A stretch of DNA of 5,561 nt from Chloroflexi bacterium RBG_13_51_18 (GCA_001796495.1 MGMR01000089.1:1-5561); one strand, 5' to 3'; shown: positions 1 to 4,522, numbered from the stretch's first letter. Numbers and translations: made by a program. Notes: generated by a model not told the origin, from the sequence alone.

Positions 1-495
1 CATCCTCATGCGTCCTGAAACATCACGGAAAATTCCCTTGATAATGGATTTATCTCCCAATTGAACGACGCTGGCGGATAAATCAATGGGTATCTGCGTG
101 CCATCTGCTCTCTGGACCATGATATCCTCGTCGATAACAATCCCTTTTTGGATATGGTCCTGGAAGAGCTTTTTGTACTTTTCAGCCAGTTCCGGGGGGT
201 GGAGTTCGGACTGGTGTTTGCCGATTATTTTTTCCTTCGGCAGGCCCAGCAGATTGCAAGCGGCCGTATTTACATCTATTATTATTCCGGTTTCTGTGTC
301 GGCCAGTATTATAGCGTCTTTTGCCTGTTCGAACAGGTTTCTGAACTTCTCCTCTGATTCTCTAAGTGCTTTTTCCGCCTGTTCGTGCTGCTTTAATCCG
401 TTACCATTCTTGCGTTCCCGCACCCGTCCTGTAGTGGCTGTGGCAACACCGGAGATATTATTCCGTGGTTGTTTTTGCCGTATTTCTTTATTCAT
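1..495 (-). CDS. PAS-domain signalling protein, N-terminal part (probable sensor kinase), cut by the window edge
   Basis: The reading frame is open from an ATG at 495 to the left edge (165 codons seen). An in-frame TGA lies 9 nt before the ATG, so no earlier start is possible; AGGAG sits 14 nt upstream, which is a long spacing. Residues 1-35 are polar and basic with no signal peptide or membrane segment. Residues 38-55 (EQAEKALRESEEKFRNLFEQ) are the helical lead-in typical of PAS domains. Residues 55-145 form a PAS fold with AIILAD, IIDVNTAACNLLG, HPPEL and the RADGTQIPID strand, and residues 151-165 (IIKGIFRDVSGRMRM) match the closing PAC segment, often written FRDITERK in relatives. The protein is therefore probably a cytoplasmic sensor. 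The output domain is outside the window: a histidine kinase is most likely, but GGDEF or further PAS domains are possible. It follows the prepilin gene on the same strand after 108 nt and might be co-transcribed with it. Confidence 0.88.
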   Translation of the reverse strand, partial: MNKEIRQKQPRNNISGVATATTGRVRERKNGNGLKQHEQAEKALRESEEKFRNLFEQAKDAIILADTETGIIIDVNTAACNLLGLPKEKIIGKHQSELHPPELAEKYKKLFQDHIQKGIVIDEDIMVQRADGTQIPIDLSASVVQLGDKSIIKGIFRDVSGRMRM

Positions 496-579
496 CGTAC
501 TTCACGTGGCTCCTGCTTGATAAACTCACACTACTCCAAGTAGAAATTTACTTACGCATTAGCTATGGTCGATACAAAT

Positions 580-595
580 GCAGACAACCGTCTGC
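580..595 (-). other. Perfect hairpin between prepilin and PAS genes
   Basis: GCAGAC and GTCTGC form a 6-bp perfect stem with a 4-nt loop, 9 nt beyond the prepilin stop codon in the direction of transcription. The following bases (ATTTGTATC on the minus strand) are only mildly T-rich, so it is a poor intrinsic terminator. It could be a weak terminator or a stabilising 3' stem that lowers expression of the downstream sensor gene relative to the pilin. Confidence 0.4.
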
Positions 596-603
596 CCGTC
601 TAC

Positions 604-963
604 TTAATAGCCGTTATCATCCTGGACTACCAGCCCGGTTCCATCGCAGGAATAAACACCTTTGGTATTTGCTGTTCTCAAGTAGGTTGGAAATAACCCG
701 TTGCCTGTCGGGAATGAGGACATGTTGCTGGTTCCACTTGTAACCGTGACCGTGGTGATATGGTTTTTCGCCATCATCGTGTCCATCGCGGTTTGCACGG
801 TAACCAGTTCCGCCTTGGAAGCTTCTACCTGTCCCTCGTCAGCCAACCCGATTACGTTCGGCAGGACGACGGCAGACAGTACCCCCAGAATTGCTACGAC
901 GATGAGCAGCTCTACCAGCGTAAAGCCATGGTTCCTGTTGATTTTCTTAAAAAACCTGCGCAT
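604..963 (-). CDS. Type IV pilin-like prepilin (N-terminal methylation motif)
   Basis: This 119-residue protein has a textbook class III signal: a 13-residue basic leader (MRRFFKKINRNHG) ending in Gly13, then FTLVE with Phe at +1 and Glu at +5 of the mature protein, then a hydrophobic helix to about residue 34. A prepilin peptidase would cut after Gly13 and methylate Phe14, leaving a mature protein of 106 residues that is assembled into a pilus or pseudopilus across the envelope. The helix continues as an amphipathic stretch (QVEASKAELVTVQTAMDTMM, about 45-64). The short C-terminal domain is rich in Thr, Ser and Gly and contains a single Cys (106), so the usual disulfide D-loop is absent. No assembly ATPase, platform protein or peptidase is in the window, so it is an orphan here and must use machinery coded elsewhere. 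The ATG has AGGAGG 7 nt upstream. Pilin and pseudopilin (type II secretion-like) roles cannot be separated from this sequence. Confidence 0.9.
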   Translation of the reverse strand: MRRFFKKINRNHGFTLVELLIVVAILGVLSAVVLPNVIGLADEGQVEASKAELVTVQTAMDTMMAKNHITTVTVTSGTSNMSSFPTGNGLFPTYLRTANTKGVYSCDGTGLVVQDDNGY

Positions 964-970
964 TGGATGA

Positions 971-976
971 CCTCCT
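971..976 (-). promoter_or_regulatory. Ribosome binding site of the prepilin gene
   Basis: AGGAGG on the minus strand, 7 nt before the ATG at 963. It is a full consensus site and suggests high translation, as expected for a structural subunit. The 175 nt between this gene and the HTH gene upstream is AT-rich, and I see no convincing sigma-70 or sigma-54 promoter and no terminator in it. Confidence 0.7.
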
Positions 977-1138
977 GTTTTTTTACTCTTGATACTTGTG
1001 TTATTTATTGCTCTCCTTATTATTAATAATGTAACTACAAACGGTTTCTTAGTTTTCAGGATTATTCCATATGCCCTTTTCCTCCCGTTAATATCTTTTT
1101 ACACCCAGGGCATTCTATCCCTTTCCTGCTTGAATCTT

Positions 1139-1351
1139 TCAGGTATTGTTGTCTACGGGCATGCCGTACCTGGAAAGGAATCCGGACAGGTCTTCTCTGC
1201 CTATCCTGTAATGCCCACCGGGAAGACGGAATGCCGGTAGCTGCCCGGCGCTAATCCATCGGAGGACGGTAGTATTGCTCACGCCGCAGTGCTTGGCAAT
1301 AAAACCAACTGATATGTATTCCTGGTTTAGTGGCTCGGTGGTTTTTAGCAA
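1139..1351 (-). CDS. Small MerR/excisionase-type HTH DNA-binding protein (paralogue 1)
   Basis: I place the start at TTG 1351, giving 70 residues, because AGGAGG lies 5 nt upstream of it. The longer frame starts at another TTG (1387) with no ribosome binding site. Residues 12-57 match the stand-alone winged-HTH domain of the AlpA/Xis/BldC type (HTH_17-like): YISVGFIAKHCGVSNTTVLRWI carries the helix-turn-helix, and AFRLPGGHYRIGREDL forms the wing and following helix. There is no catalytic, ligand-binding or membrane part, so it should act as a DNA-binding regulator or architectural protein in the cytoplasm. Family members with the same GGHYRI wing are often, from memory, the N-terminal part of response regulators; here no receiver is attached. 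It is about 27/62 identical by eye to the protein at 1636-1848. It lies directly upstream of the prepilin gene, making that gene and the sensor beyond it candidate targets. A phage-type excisionase is less likely because no integrase is nearby. Confidence 0.8.
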   Translation of the reverse strand: MLKTTEPLNQEYISVGFIAKHCGVSNTTVLRWISAGQLPAFRLPGGHYRIGREDLSGFLSRYGMPVDNNT

Positions 1352-1356
1352 GGTAA

Positions 1357-1362
1357 CCTCCT
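1357..1362 (-). promoter_or_regulatory. Ribosome binding site that sets the start of the first HTH gene
   Basis: AGGAGG on the minus strand, 5 nt before TTG 1351. It lies inside the longer open frame beginning at 1387, so the longer start would bury a consensus site inside the gene. The resulting 70-residue product has the same length as the paralogue, which supports this choice. Confidence 0.7.
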
Positions 1363-1448
1363 GTTTCGCATCATTCCGAATAACCAAGTTTTTTCAGACA
1401 ATCGGCACTGTCACTATATTTGGTGTTTGCAGTGCTTGTTATATTTGG

Positions 1449-1454
1449 AGTATA
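1449..1454 (-). promoter_or_regulatory. Possible -10 element of the first HTH gene
   Basis: TATACT on the minus strand matches the -10 consensus at 5 of 6 positions. The place for a -35 hexamer holds no TTGACA-like sequence and is occupied by the TCACA array instead. This would fit a promoter that depends on an activator bound upstream. The call is weak on its own. Confidence 0.3.
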
Positions 1455-1465
1455 TAAAGGGACTG

Positions 1466-1513
1466 TCACAACTGGGTCACAACGTTAATCTAAAACTTCA
1501 CAGATAAATCACA
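1466..1513. promoter_or_regulatory. Helically phased array of four TCACA motifs
   Basis: TCACA begins at 1466, 1477, 1498 and 1509, giving steps of 11, 21 and 11 bp, close to one, two and one helical turns. The first two copies are part of an exact GTCACAAC direct repeat. A partial fifth match, part of ACTGTCAC (1407-1414), recurs at 1462-1469. All copies have the same orientation and lie 115-162 nt upstream of the HTH start, next to the possible -10 element. Same-face direct repeats are a usual arrangement for cooperative binding by small HTH proteins. The binding protein is unknown; the encoded HTH proteins are the obvious candidates. Confidence 0.5.
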
Positions 1514-1516
1514 AGA
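1504..1516. repeat. 13-bp repeat ATAAATCACAAGA, copy 1
   Basis: This word recurs exactly at 2038-2050. Copy 1 is upstream of the first HTH gene and copy 2 upstream of the second, in the same orientation relative to both genes. It includes the outermost TCACA of the phased array. Confidence 0.6.
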
Positions 1517-1563
1517 GGTTTTGCCGTAAATATATTTTTTCCTGAAATTAGATTTGTTTTCGC

Positions 1564-1597
1564 CATGAAATGTGTGATGATTTGATGCTCTTTCATG
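1564..1597. repeat. Inverted repeat CATGAAA / TTTCATG
   Basis: Seven-base perfect arms (1564-1570 and 1591-1597) enclose 20 nt, between the end of the second HTH gene and the regulatory array of the first. There is no T-tract on the minus-strand side, so it does not look like an intrinsic terminator. It also encloses or touches two TGTGA words in the opposite orientation to the TCACA array (1573-1577 and 1596-1600). Confidence 0.35.
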
Positions 1598-1635
1598 TGA
1601 GACATTGTCGTAACCGTTTTTATCTTTCGCGGGTT

Positions 1636-1848
1636 TTATTTATGCCCGTTGCCCAGGGGAATTTTATGTTTTTCCGCAAAGGCAAAGAACTCATCACGGA
1701 GTATCCTGTTCTGTCCGCTCGGAAGCTGAAAGGCAATGAGGCTGCCTTTTTCAATCCACCTCAATACGGTTACTTTACTCACGCCGCAGTGCTGGGCTAC
1801 TGCCCCAGTGGTCAGGTATTGGGGATAGTAATTCTCCATCTTGTTCAC
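1636..1848 (-). CDS. Small MerR/excisionase-type HTH DNA-binding protein (paralogue 2)
   Basis: The frame codes 70 residues from a GTG at 1848, with AGGAGG 9 nt upstream. An in-frame ATG three codons later is too far from that site to be preferred. Residues 11-57 contain YLTTGAVAQHCGVSKVTVLRWI (helix-turn-helix) and AFQLPSGQNRILRDEF (wing region), the same layout as the protein at 1139-1351. The recognition helix (CGVSxxTVLRWI) is nearly identical between the two, so they may bind similar DNA. The wing differs: GGHYRI in paralogue 1 is SGQNRI here, and this Gly/His/Tyr change may alter affinity or specificity. At the DNA level the word CTCACGCCGCAGTGCT is also shared between the genes. Nothing else is attached to the domain, and no phage or transposon gene is nearby. 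It is followed on the same strand, after 284 nt containing a separate regulatory array, by the paralogue, so the two probably have separate promoters. Confidence 0.8.
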   Translation of the reverse strand: MNKMENYYPQYLTTGAVAQHCGVSKVTVLRWIEKGSLIAFQLPSGQNRILRDEFFAFAEKHKIPLGNGHK

Positions 1849-1871
1849 GAAATCATTCCTCCTTAAAGTCC

Positions 1872-1886
1872 ATAGCTTAAAGCTAT
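1872..1886. promoter_or_regulatory. Perfect palindrome upstream of the second HTH gene (possible operator)
   Basis: ATAGCTT-A-AAGCTAT is a 15-bp palindrome with 7-bp arms and one central base. It lies 8 bp upstream of the Shine-Dalgarno site and 23 bp upstream of the GTG start. A dimeric regulator bound here would cover the early transcribed region. As RNA it has no loop, so a DNA operator is more likely than a hairpin. Confidence 0.4.
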
Positions 1887-2008
1887 TGTTGATAAAATTA
1901 ATTGGCTTATTATGATTATTGAAGTTATATTATTTATGACGCTCTTCACGCCGTTTACTGAATTAACGATAGTTATAGTGTTACTTTAATATCCCCACTT
2001 TACCGTCG

Positions 2009-2108
2009 AATCACAAAAGGCGATGTTAACATAACAAATAAATCACAAGATGGGATTGTTGGGAGGTGAAAATAATGAATCACAGCCGATGTTATAGAGG
2101 ATTGTTGG
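2009..2108. repeat. Mosaic of three short repeated words upstream of the second HTH gene
   Basis: AATCACA occurs at 2009, 2041 and 2078; CGATGTTA at 2021-2028 and 2087-2094; GGATTGTTGG at 2053-2062 and 2099-2108. All are in the same orientation and alternate, as if a unit had been duplicated and rearranged. This fills most of the space between the HTH promoter region and the end of the hydrolase gene. The rest of the 312-nt gap (1887-2008) is AT-rich, and I see no further structure in it. Confidence 0.55.
2038..2050. repeat. 13-bp repeat ATAAATCACAAGA, copy 2
   Basis: Exact copy of 1504-1516, here within the repeat mosaic upstream of the second HTH gene. A looser match, AATCACAAAAGG, is at 2009-2020, compared with AATCACAAGAGG at 1507-1518. 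Confidence 0.6.
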
Positions 2109-2116
2109 AGGGATGA
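2075..2116 (+). CDS. Possible 13-residue leader ORF on the plus strand
   Basis: ATG at 2075 codes MNHSRCYRGLLEG and stops at TGA 2114-2116. GGGAGGTGA (2061-2069), close to the ideal anti-Shine-Dalgarno match, ends 5 nt before it. The stop overlaps the ATG of the next plus-strand frame as ATGA, the usual form of translational coupling. Against it: it lies wholly inside the repeat mosaic, no plus-strand promoter is evident, and a purine-rich GGAGG can arise by chance there. I do not recognise the peptide. Confidence 0.2.
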   Translation: MNHSRCYRGLLEG

Positions 2117-2301
2117 AATGGTGGAAATTTATACTATATAATGCGGTGGTCTATTTATGTTTACCAGTAGCTGTGCCCGGCCTTGCCGGTTACGTAGGGA
2201 TTGTCCCGGCGTTCGGCGCCGATAGTCGTCTCCCGGCCGTGTCCCGGGTAGATAACCGTATCGTCCGGCAATACCATCAGTTTCTTGCGGATGCTTTCTA
2301 A
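2113..2301 (+). CDS. Doubtful 62-residue ORF antisense to the hydrolase gene
   Basis: The frame starts at the ATGA overlap with the 13-codon ORF. Its N-terminus (MKWWKFILYNAVVYLCLPVAV) looks like a membrane segment, and the first 16 codons lie outside the hydrolase gene. The remaining two thirds are antisense to the conserved end of the hydrolase, so the composition there is dictated by the other strand and says nothing about coding. GGAGGG touches the ATG with no spacer, so translation would depend on coupling. Most likely a shadow frame; kept because of the coupled arrangement. Confidence 0.12.
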   Translation: MKWWKFILYNAVVYLCLPVAVPGLAGYVGIVPAFGADSRLPAVSRVDNRIVRQYHQFLADAF

Positions 2302-2817
2302 AAGCTGCGGGCGGCTGCTCCCCGGCATTAAAGTAGTGCCGATGCCCCGCCGGAAAATCGTATCGCCGGTAAATACCCCGGCATCTGTAAGCAGGCAGAT
2401 ACTCCCCGGCGTGTGCCCCGGCGTGTGTATTACCTTGAAGCTCATCCCGTTGATGTCTATTATATCGCCTTCGCGCAGCAGCCGGTCCGGCGGGTGGGGG
2501 GTTCTGTAAGATATGCCGAACTGTGAGCTGTAAGAGCCGCCACCCTCCAGAAAATCGGCGTCCTCTATATGTATGGCCACTTCGGCGCCCGTTTTATCCT
2601 GGATTTCATACAAAGCCGCTATATGGTCGGAATGGCCGTGTGTCAGCACGATAATTTTAATATCCAGCCCTGTTTCACTAATCGCCCGGCAGATTTCGTC
2701 GCCGTTTCCGCCGGGGTCGATCACAAGTCCTTCTCCGGTAGATGCCTTACCAGCAATGAAGCAGTTGGCGGAAAGCGACCCCACTACCAGTCTTTTGATA
2801 ATCGGTTTTTCATTCAT
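2161..2817 (-). CDS. Metallo-beta-lactamase-fold hydrolase, glyoxalase II-like
   Basis: From ATG 2817 the protein has 218 residues, the normal size for the short glyoxalase II-like branch. All the metal ligands of the fold are visible: THGHSDH (His60, His62, Asp64, His65), HTPGHTPGS (His135), FTGDTIF (Asp152) and YPGHGRETT (His193), so a binuclear zinc (or iron) site is expected. The N-terminal VVGSLSANCFI strand and the C-terminal GAERRDNPYV are typical of the branch annotated as hydroxyacylglutathione hydrolase. The real thioester or other substrate is not determined by the sequence, and in a bacterium without glutathione it would be something else. A longer frame from TTG 2889 exists, but its 24 extra residues are not part of the family and cover a good promoter candidate, so I reject it. 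No clear ribosome binding site precedes ATG 2817. It follows the pseudo-receiver gene on the same strand but probably has its own promoter. Confidence 0.92.
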   Translation of the reverse strand: MNEKPIIKRLVVGSLSANCFIAGKASTGEGLVIDPGGNGDEICRAISETGLDIKIIVLTHGHSDHIAALYEIQDKTGAEVAIHIEDADFLEGGGSYSSQFGISYRTPHPPDRLLREGDIIDINGMSFKVIHTPGHTPGSICLLTDAGVFTGDTIFRRGIGTTLMPGSSRPQLLESIRKKLMVLPDDTVIYPGHGRETTIGAERRDNPYVTGKAGHSYW

Positions 2818-2840
2818 GTTAACAATGCTATTTCTATAAT

Positions 2841-2870
2841 AATATAAGGCCGGTATTTCCAAAATAGCAA
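2841..2870 (-). promoter_or_regulatory. Probable sigma-70-type promoter of the hydrolase gene
   Basis: On the minus strand TTGCTA (2865-2870) and TATATT (2841-2846) are separated by 18 bp; they match the consensus hexamers at 4 and 5 of 6 positions. Transcription would begin about 15-20 nt upstream of ATG 2817, consistent with the shorter start. The 73 nt upstream of this (2890-2962) hold only the near-palindrome AAGACAAGCTTGCTCTT followed on the minus strand by a loose T-run, at best a weak terminator of the pseudo-receiver gene. Confidence 0.4.
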
Positions 2871-2962
2871 AGTCGGATGAAATAGGCAAGTATAGTTCGG
2901 GGAAAGGACAAAAAGGGAATTTAAGACAAGCTTGCTCTTGGGGATGTTACTGCAGGTATCAC

Positions 2963-3349
2963 TTAATAAGCGAGAGATATCGTTTTATTGCTGGGAACTC
3001 TTTGTAATAATGAGCTGATTCTGGCCAGCAGTTCCAGCGGCCCGAAGGACTTTCGCATAAAGTAATCGGCCCCGGCATTGATTCCCTTTACGCAGGTTTC
3101 CGTGCTGGCTCCCTGGCCTATTAATATTAGTGGAATGGAAGTCAGCCGGCGTATATTCTGGCAGGTAAGCCAGCTTGCCGCATAAGGATTTTCCAGTAAA
3201 ATTATCAGGTCGTAATTCCGTGATTCCAGCCCGCGATAGGCTATTTCTAAATCCAGTGTCACTTCAACCCTGTAACCCGCCCCCGCGAGCAACTCCGGTA
3301 CGGTTGAGGTAGCGGTATAATTATTAATGAAAAGAATTCGCTTATTCAT
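2963..3349 (-). CDS. Stand-alone pseudo-receiver domain protein (degenerate response regulator receiver)
   Basis: The 128 residues cover one receiver fold and nothing else. Strand 1 is ILFINN where active receivers have VDD, so the metal-binding acidic pair is Asn9-Asn10. Strand 3 is DLIILLENP, where the phosphoacceptor Asp is replaced by Leu52. The switch Thr/Ser after strand 4 is Gly78 (LILIGQG). The strand 5 Lys is kept (Lys100 in FMRKSF), and GPLELLARISSLLQRV is the final helix typical of OmpR/PhoB-type receivers, but the DNA-binding domain that normally follows is missing. It therefore cannot be phosphorylated in the usual way. It may bind a partner constitutively, possibly one of the nearby HTH proteins or a kinase. 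I see no Shine-Dalgarno site before ATG 3349; instead a perfect dyad abuts the start codon. It lies after the dehydrogenase gene on the same strand across a 156-nt structured gap, which argues for separate control. Confidence 0.8.
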   Translation of the reverse strand: MNKRILFINNYTATSTVPELLAGAGYRVEVTLDLEIAYRGLESRNYDLIILLENPYAASWLTCQNIRRLTSIPLILIGQGASTETCVKGINAGADYFMRKSFGPLELLARISSLLQRVPSNKTISLAY

Positions 3350-3375
3350 CGGTATATATCTAATGTAATATACCG
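3350..3375. promoter_or_regulatory. Perfect 8-bp dyad touching the start codon of the pseudo-receiver gene (probable operator)
   Basis: CGGTATAT (3350-3357) and ATATACCG (3368-3375) are exact inverted repeats separated by 10 bp; the centres of the arms are 18 bp apart. The dyad begins at the base next to ATG 3349. It contains two possible minus-strand -10 hexamers, TATATT (3367-3372) and TATATA near the start codon. A dimeric repressor bound here would block transcription. In RNA it would form a stem covering the place where a ribosome binding site should be. No Shine-Dalgarno sequence is present, so the message may be leaderless. Confidence 0.55.
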
Positions 3376-3406
3376 CTTGAATATTTGGATACTATTAAAA
3401 CCATCA

Positions 3407-3431
3407 AATCAGTTAAGGGTTAACTCTGATT
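3407..3431. repeat. Imperfect dyad in the gap after the dehydrogenase gene
   Basis: AATCAGTTAA and TTAAC-TC-TGATT pair as ten bases around GGG, with a 2-nt bulge. The core word TTAAGGGTTA (3413-3422) recurs exactly at 3455-3464, 42 bp away, or four helical turns. As RNA it is a weak AT-rich stem without a T-tract, so an operator is as likely as a terminator. Confidence 0.35.
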
Positions 3432-3470
3432 GTCTGTATCCCTTGAGGCATTAATTAAGGGTTAGCACCC

Positions 3471-3483
3471 AATCAATTTGATT
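3471..3483. repeat. Perfect 13-bp palindrome AATCAA-T-TTGATT
   Basis: Six-base arms around one central base, a few bases from the second TTAAGGGTTA word and from a small GGGT/ACCC stem (3459-3470). With the other dyads it makes 3350-3483 one dense patch of symmetric elements. Confidence 0.35.
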
Positions 3484-3505
3484 ATTTGTACCGATATTAA
3501 TGTTT

Positions 3506-4522
3506 TTAATAGCCCTTCTTTTTGTCGATTACGTTCAGCAGCTTTTTACCGTCGATGTAGCGCTTGAGATTCTCGCAGAACAGCTCGGTGGCCTGTTTCA
3601 TATAGTCTTCCATGCCGCCGGAGACGTGGGGACTCAATATTACATTATCGTAGTCCCAGAGCCGGCTGTCCTTAGGCAGGGGTTCAGGGGTCGCCACGTC
3701 CAGCCCCGCCCCGGCTATCTGTTTGGCATCCAGGGCTTTTACCAATGCCTCCTGGTCGATAAGACCGCCCCTCCCAATGTTGATAATGCAGGCGGTCTTT
3801 TTCATTGCTTTAAACTCCGCCTCCCCGATTATATGCCGTGACTCCGGCGTTAGCGGCAGCGTCAGGGCAACATAATCGCTCTCCGCCAGCATCTCCTTCA
3901 TTCGTTTCTGGGGCAGCAGCAGGTCCACGTTTCTCGCTTTGCCCGCCTGCCTGGCCGACCGCCGGGTGGCGATTACCTTCATGCCGAAAGCTTTAGCCAG
4001 CCGCGCCACCTCCCTGCCGATATGCCCCAGCCCCACGATGCCCACCGTTTTCCCGCGCAGGGTGTGCGGCATGTATCTTTGCCACTCGTGTTTTTGTTTC
4101 ATCTGGAAACATTGCGGCATGCCCTTGGCGAGCATCAGCATAAATCCCAGCACAAACTCGCCGATGGGCGTGGCATGGATGCCGCTGACTCCGGTAAGAA
4201 TAACTTTACTCTTCCAGATTTCAGTGCCCTGGTGGCGGTCGACGCCGGCGGAAACCGCCTGCATCCACTTTAGCCTGGGGGCGCGCGCGATGATGTTTTT
4301 AGGCGGGATAAACCCGAAGATTATTTCTGTATCGGCCAGCATGGCATCGAGCTTTTCTTTCCCCGACATCTCCCCCTGGAACTCGGCAAATGTCAGGGTT
4401 GAGCCGTCTTTGACTTTTATTTTCGGGTTTACCTTGCTGATACGCCGCATTATTTCTTCATCGGCATGCGGCAGGTTCCTGTCAAAAGATGGCGTGACCA
4501 CCAGCACGTTAAGTGATTCCAT
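3506..4522 (-). CDS. D-2-hydroxyacid dehydrogenase family protein
   Basis: The protein has 338 residues, the usual length for this family, which reversibly reduces 2-keto acids to D-2-hydroxy acids in the cytoplasm (D-3-phosphoglycerate dehydrogenase, glyoxylate/hydroxypyruvate reductase and relatives). The substrate domain (1-105) contains RLKWMQAVSAGVD. The nucleotide domain begins with GKTVGIVGLGHIGREVA (GxGxxG at 164-169). The catalytic triad is complete: Arg251 in INIGRGGLID, Glu280 in ATPEPLP and His299 in LSPHVSGG. After the second strand the sequence reads VIATRRS: Arg187-Arg188 in place of an acidic residue suggests preference for NADP(H), closer to GhrA-type reductases than to NAD-dependent SerA. 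The exact keto acid cannot be read from the sequence, and there is no ACT domain, so serine-regulated SerA is excluded. AGGAG precedes ATG 4522 by 10 nt. It is divergent from cinA and shares an upstream region of about 90 nt with that gene's leader ORF. Confidence 0.93.
   Translation of the reverse strand: MESLNVLVVTPSFDRNLPHADEEIMRRISKVNPKIKVKDGSTLTFAEFQGEMSGKEKLDAMLADTEIIFGFIPPKNIIARAPRLKWMQAVSAGVDRHQGTEIWKSKVILTGVSGIHATPIGEFVLGFMLMLAKGMPQCFQMKQKHEWQRYMPHTLRGKTVGIVGLGHIGREVARLAKAFGMKVIATRRSARQAGKARNVDLLLPQKRMKEMLAESDYVALTLPLTPESRHIIGEAEFKAMKKTACIINIGRGGLIDQEALVKALDAKQIAGAGLDVATPEPLPKDSRLWDYDNVILSPHVSGGMEDYMKQATELFCENLKRYIDGKKLLNVIDKKKGY

Noticed and set aside
86..743. Plus-strand frames opposite the PAS protein and the prepilin
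   Set aside because: The minus-strand PAS and prepilin motifs are unmistakable, and the plus-strand products are compositionally odd with no domain.
964..1138. Cyclic-di-GMP riboswitch or sigma-54 promoter upstream of the prepilin
   Set aside because: Both are known upstream of some pilin genes, but I could not find the conserved riboswitch core or a GG-N10-GC promoter pattern here.
1352..1387. Longer start (TTG 1387) for the first HTH gene, adding 12 residues
   Set aside because: There is no ribosome binding site before it, and a consensus AGGAGG lies 5 nt before the internal TTG at 1351, which gives the same 70-residue length as the paralogue.
1466..1600. CRP/FNR-type binding site (TGTGA-N6-TCACA)
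   Set aside because: TCACA words are direct repeats, and no TGTGA is placed at the required inverted spacing within the array; the TGTGA words at 1573 and 1596 are too far away.
1488..1607. 36-codon minus-strand frame between the HTH genes beginning MSHMKEHQ
   Set aside because: No ribosome binding site precedes it, it runs through the TCACA array, and it has no recognisable domain, so chance is more likely.
2818..2889. Longer start (TTG 2889) for the metallo-beta-lactamase-fold hydrolase
   Set aside because: The 24 extra residues are not part of the family, no ribosome site precedes them, and they overlap a plausible promoter.
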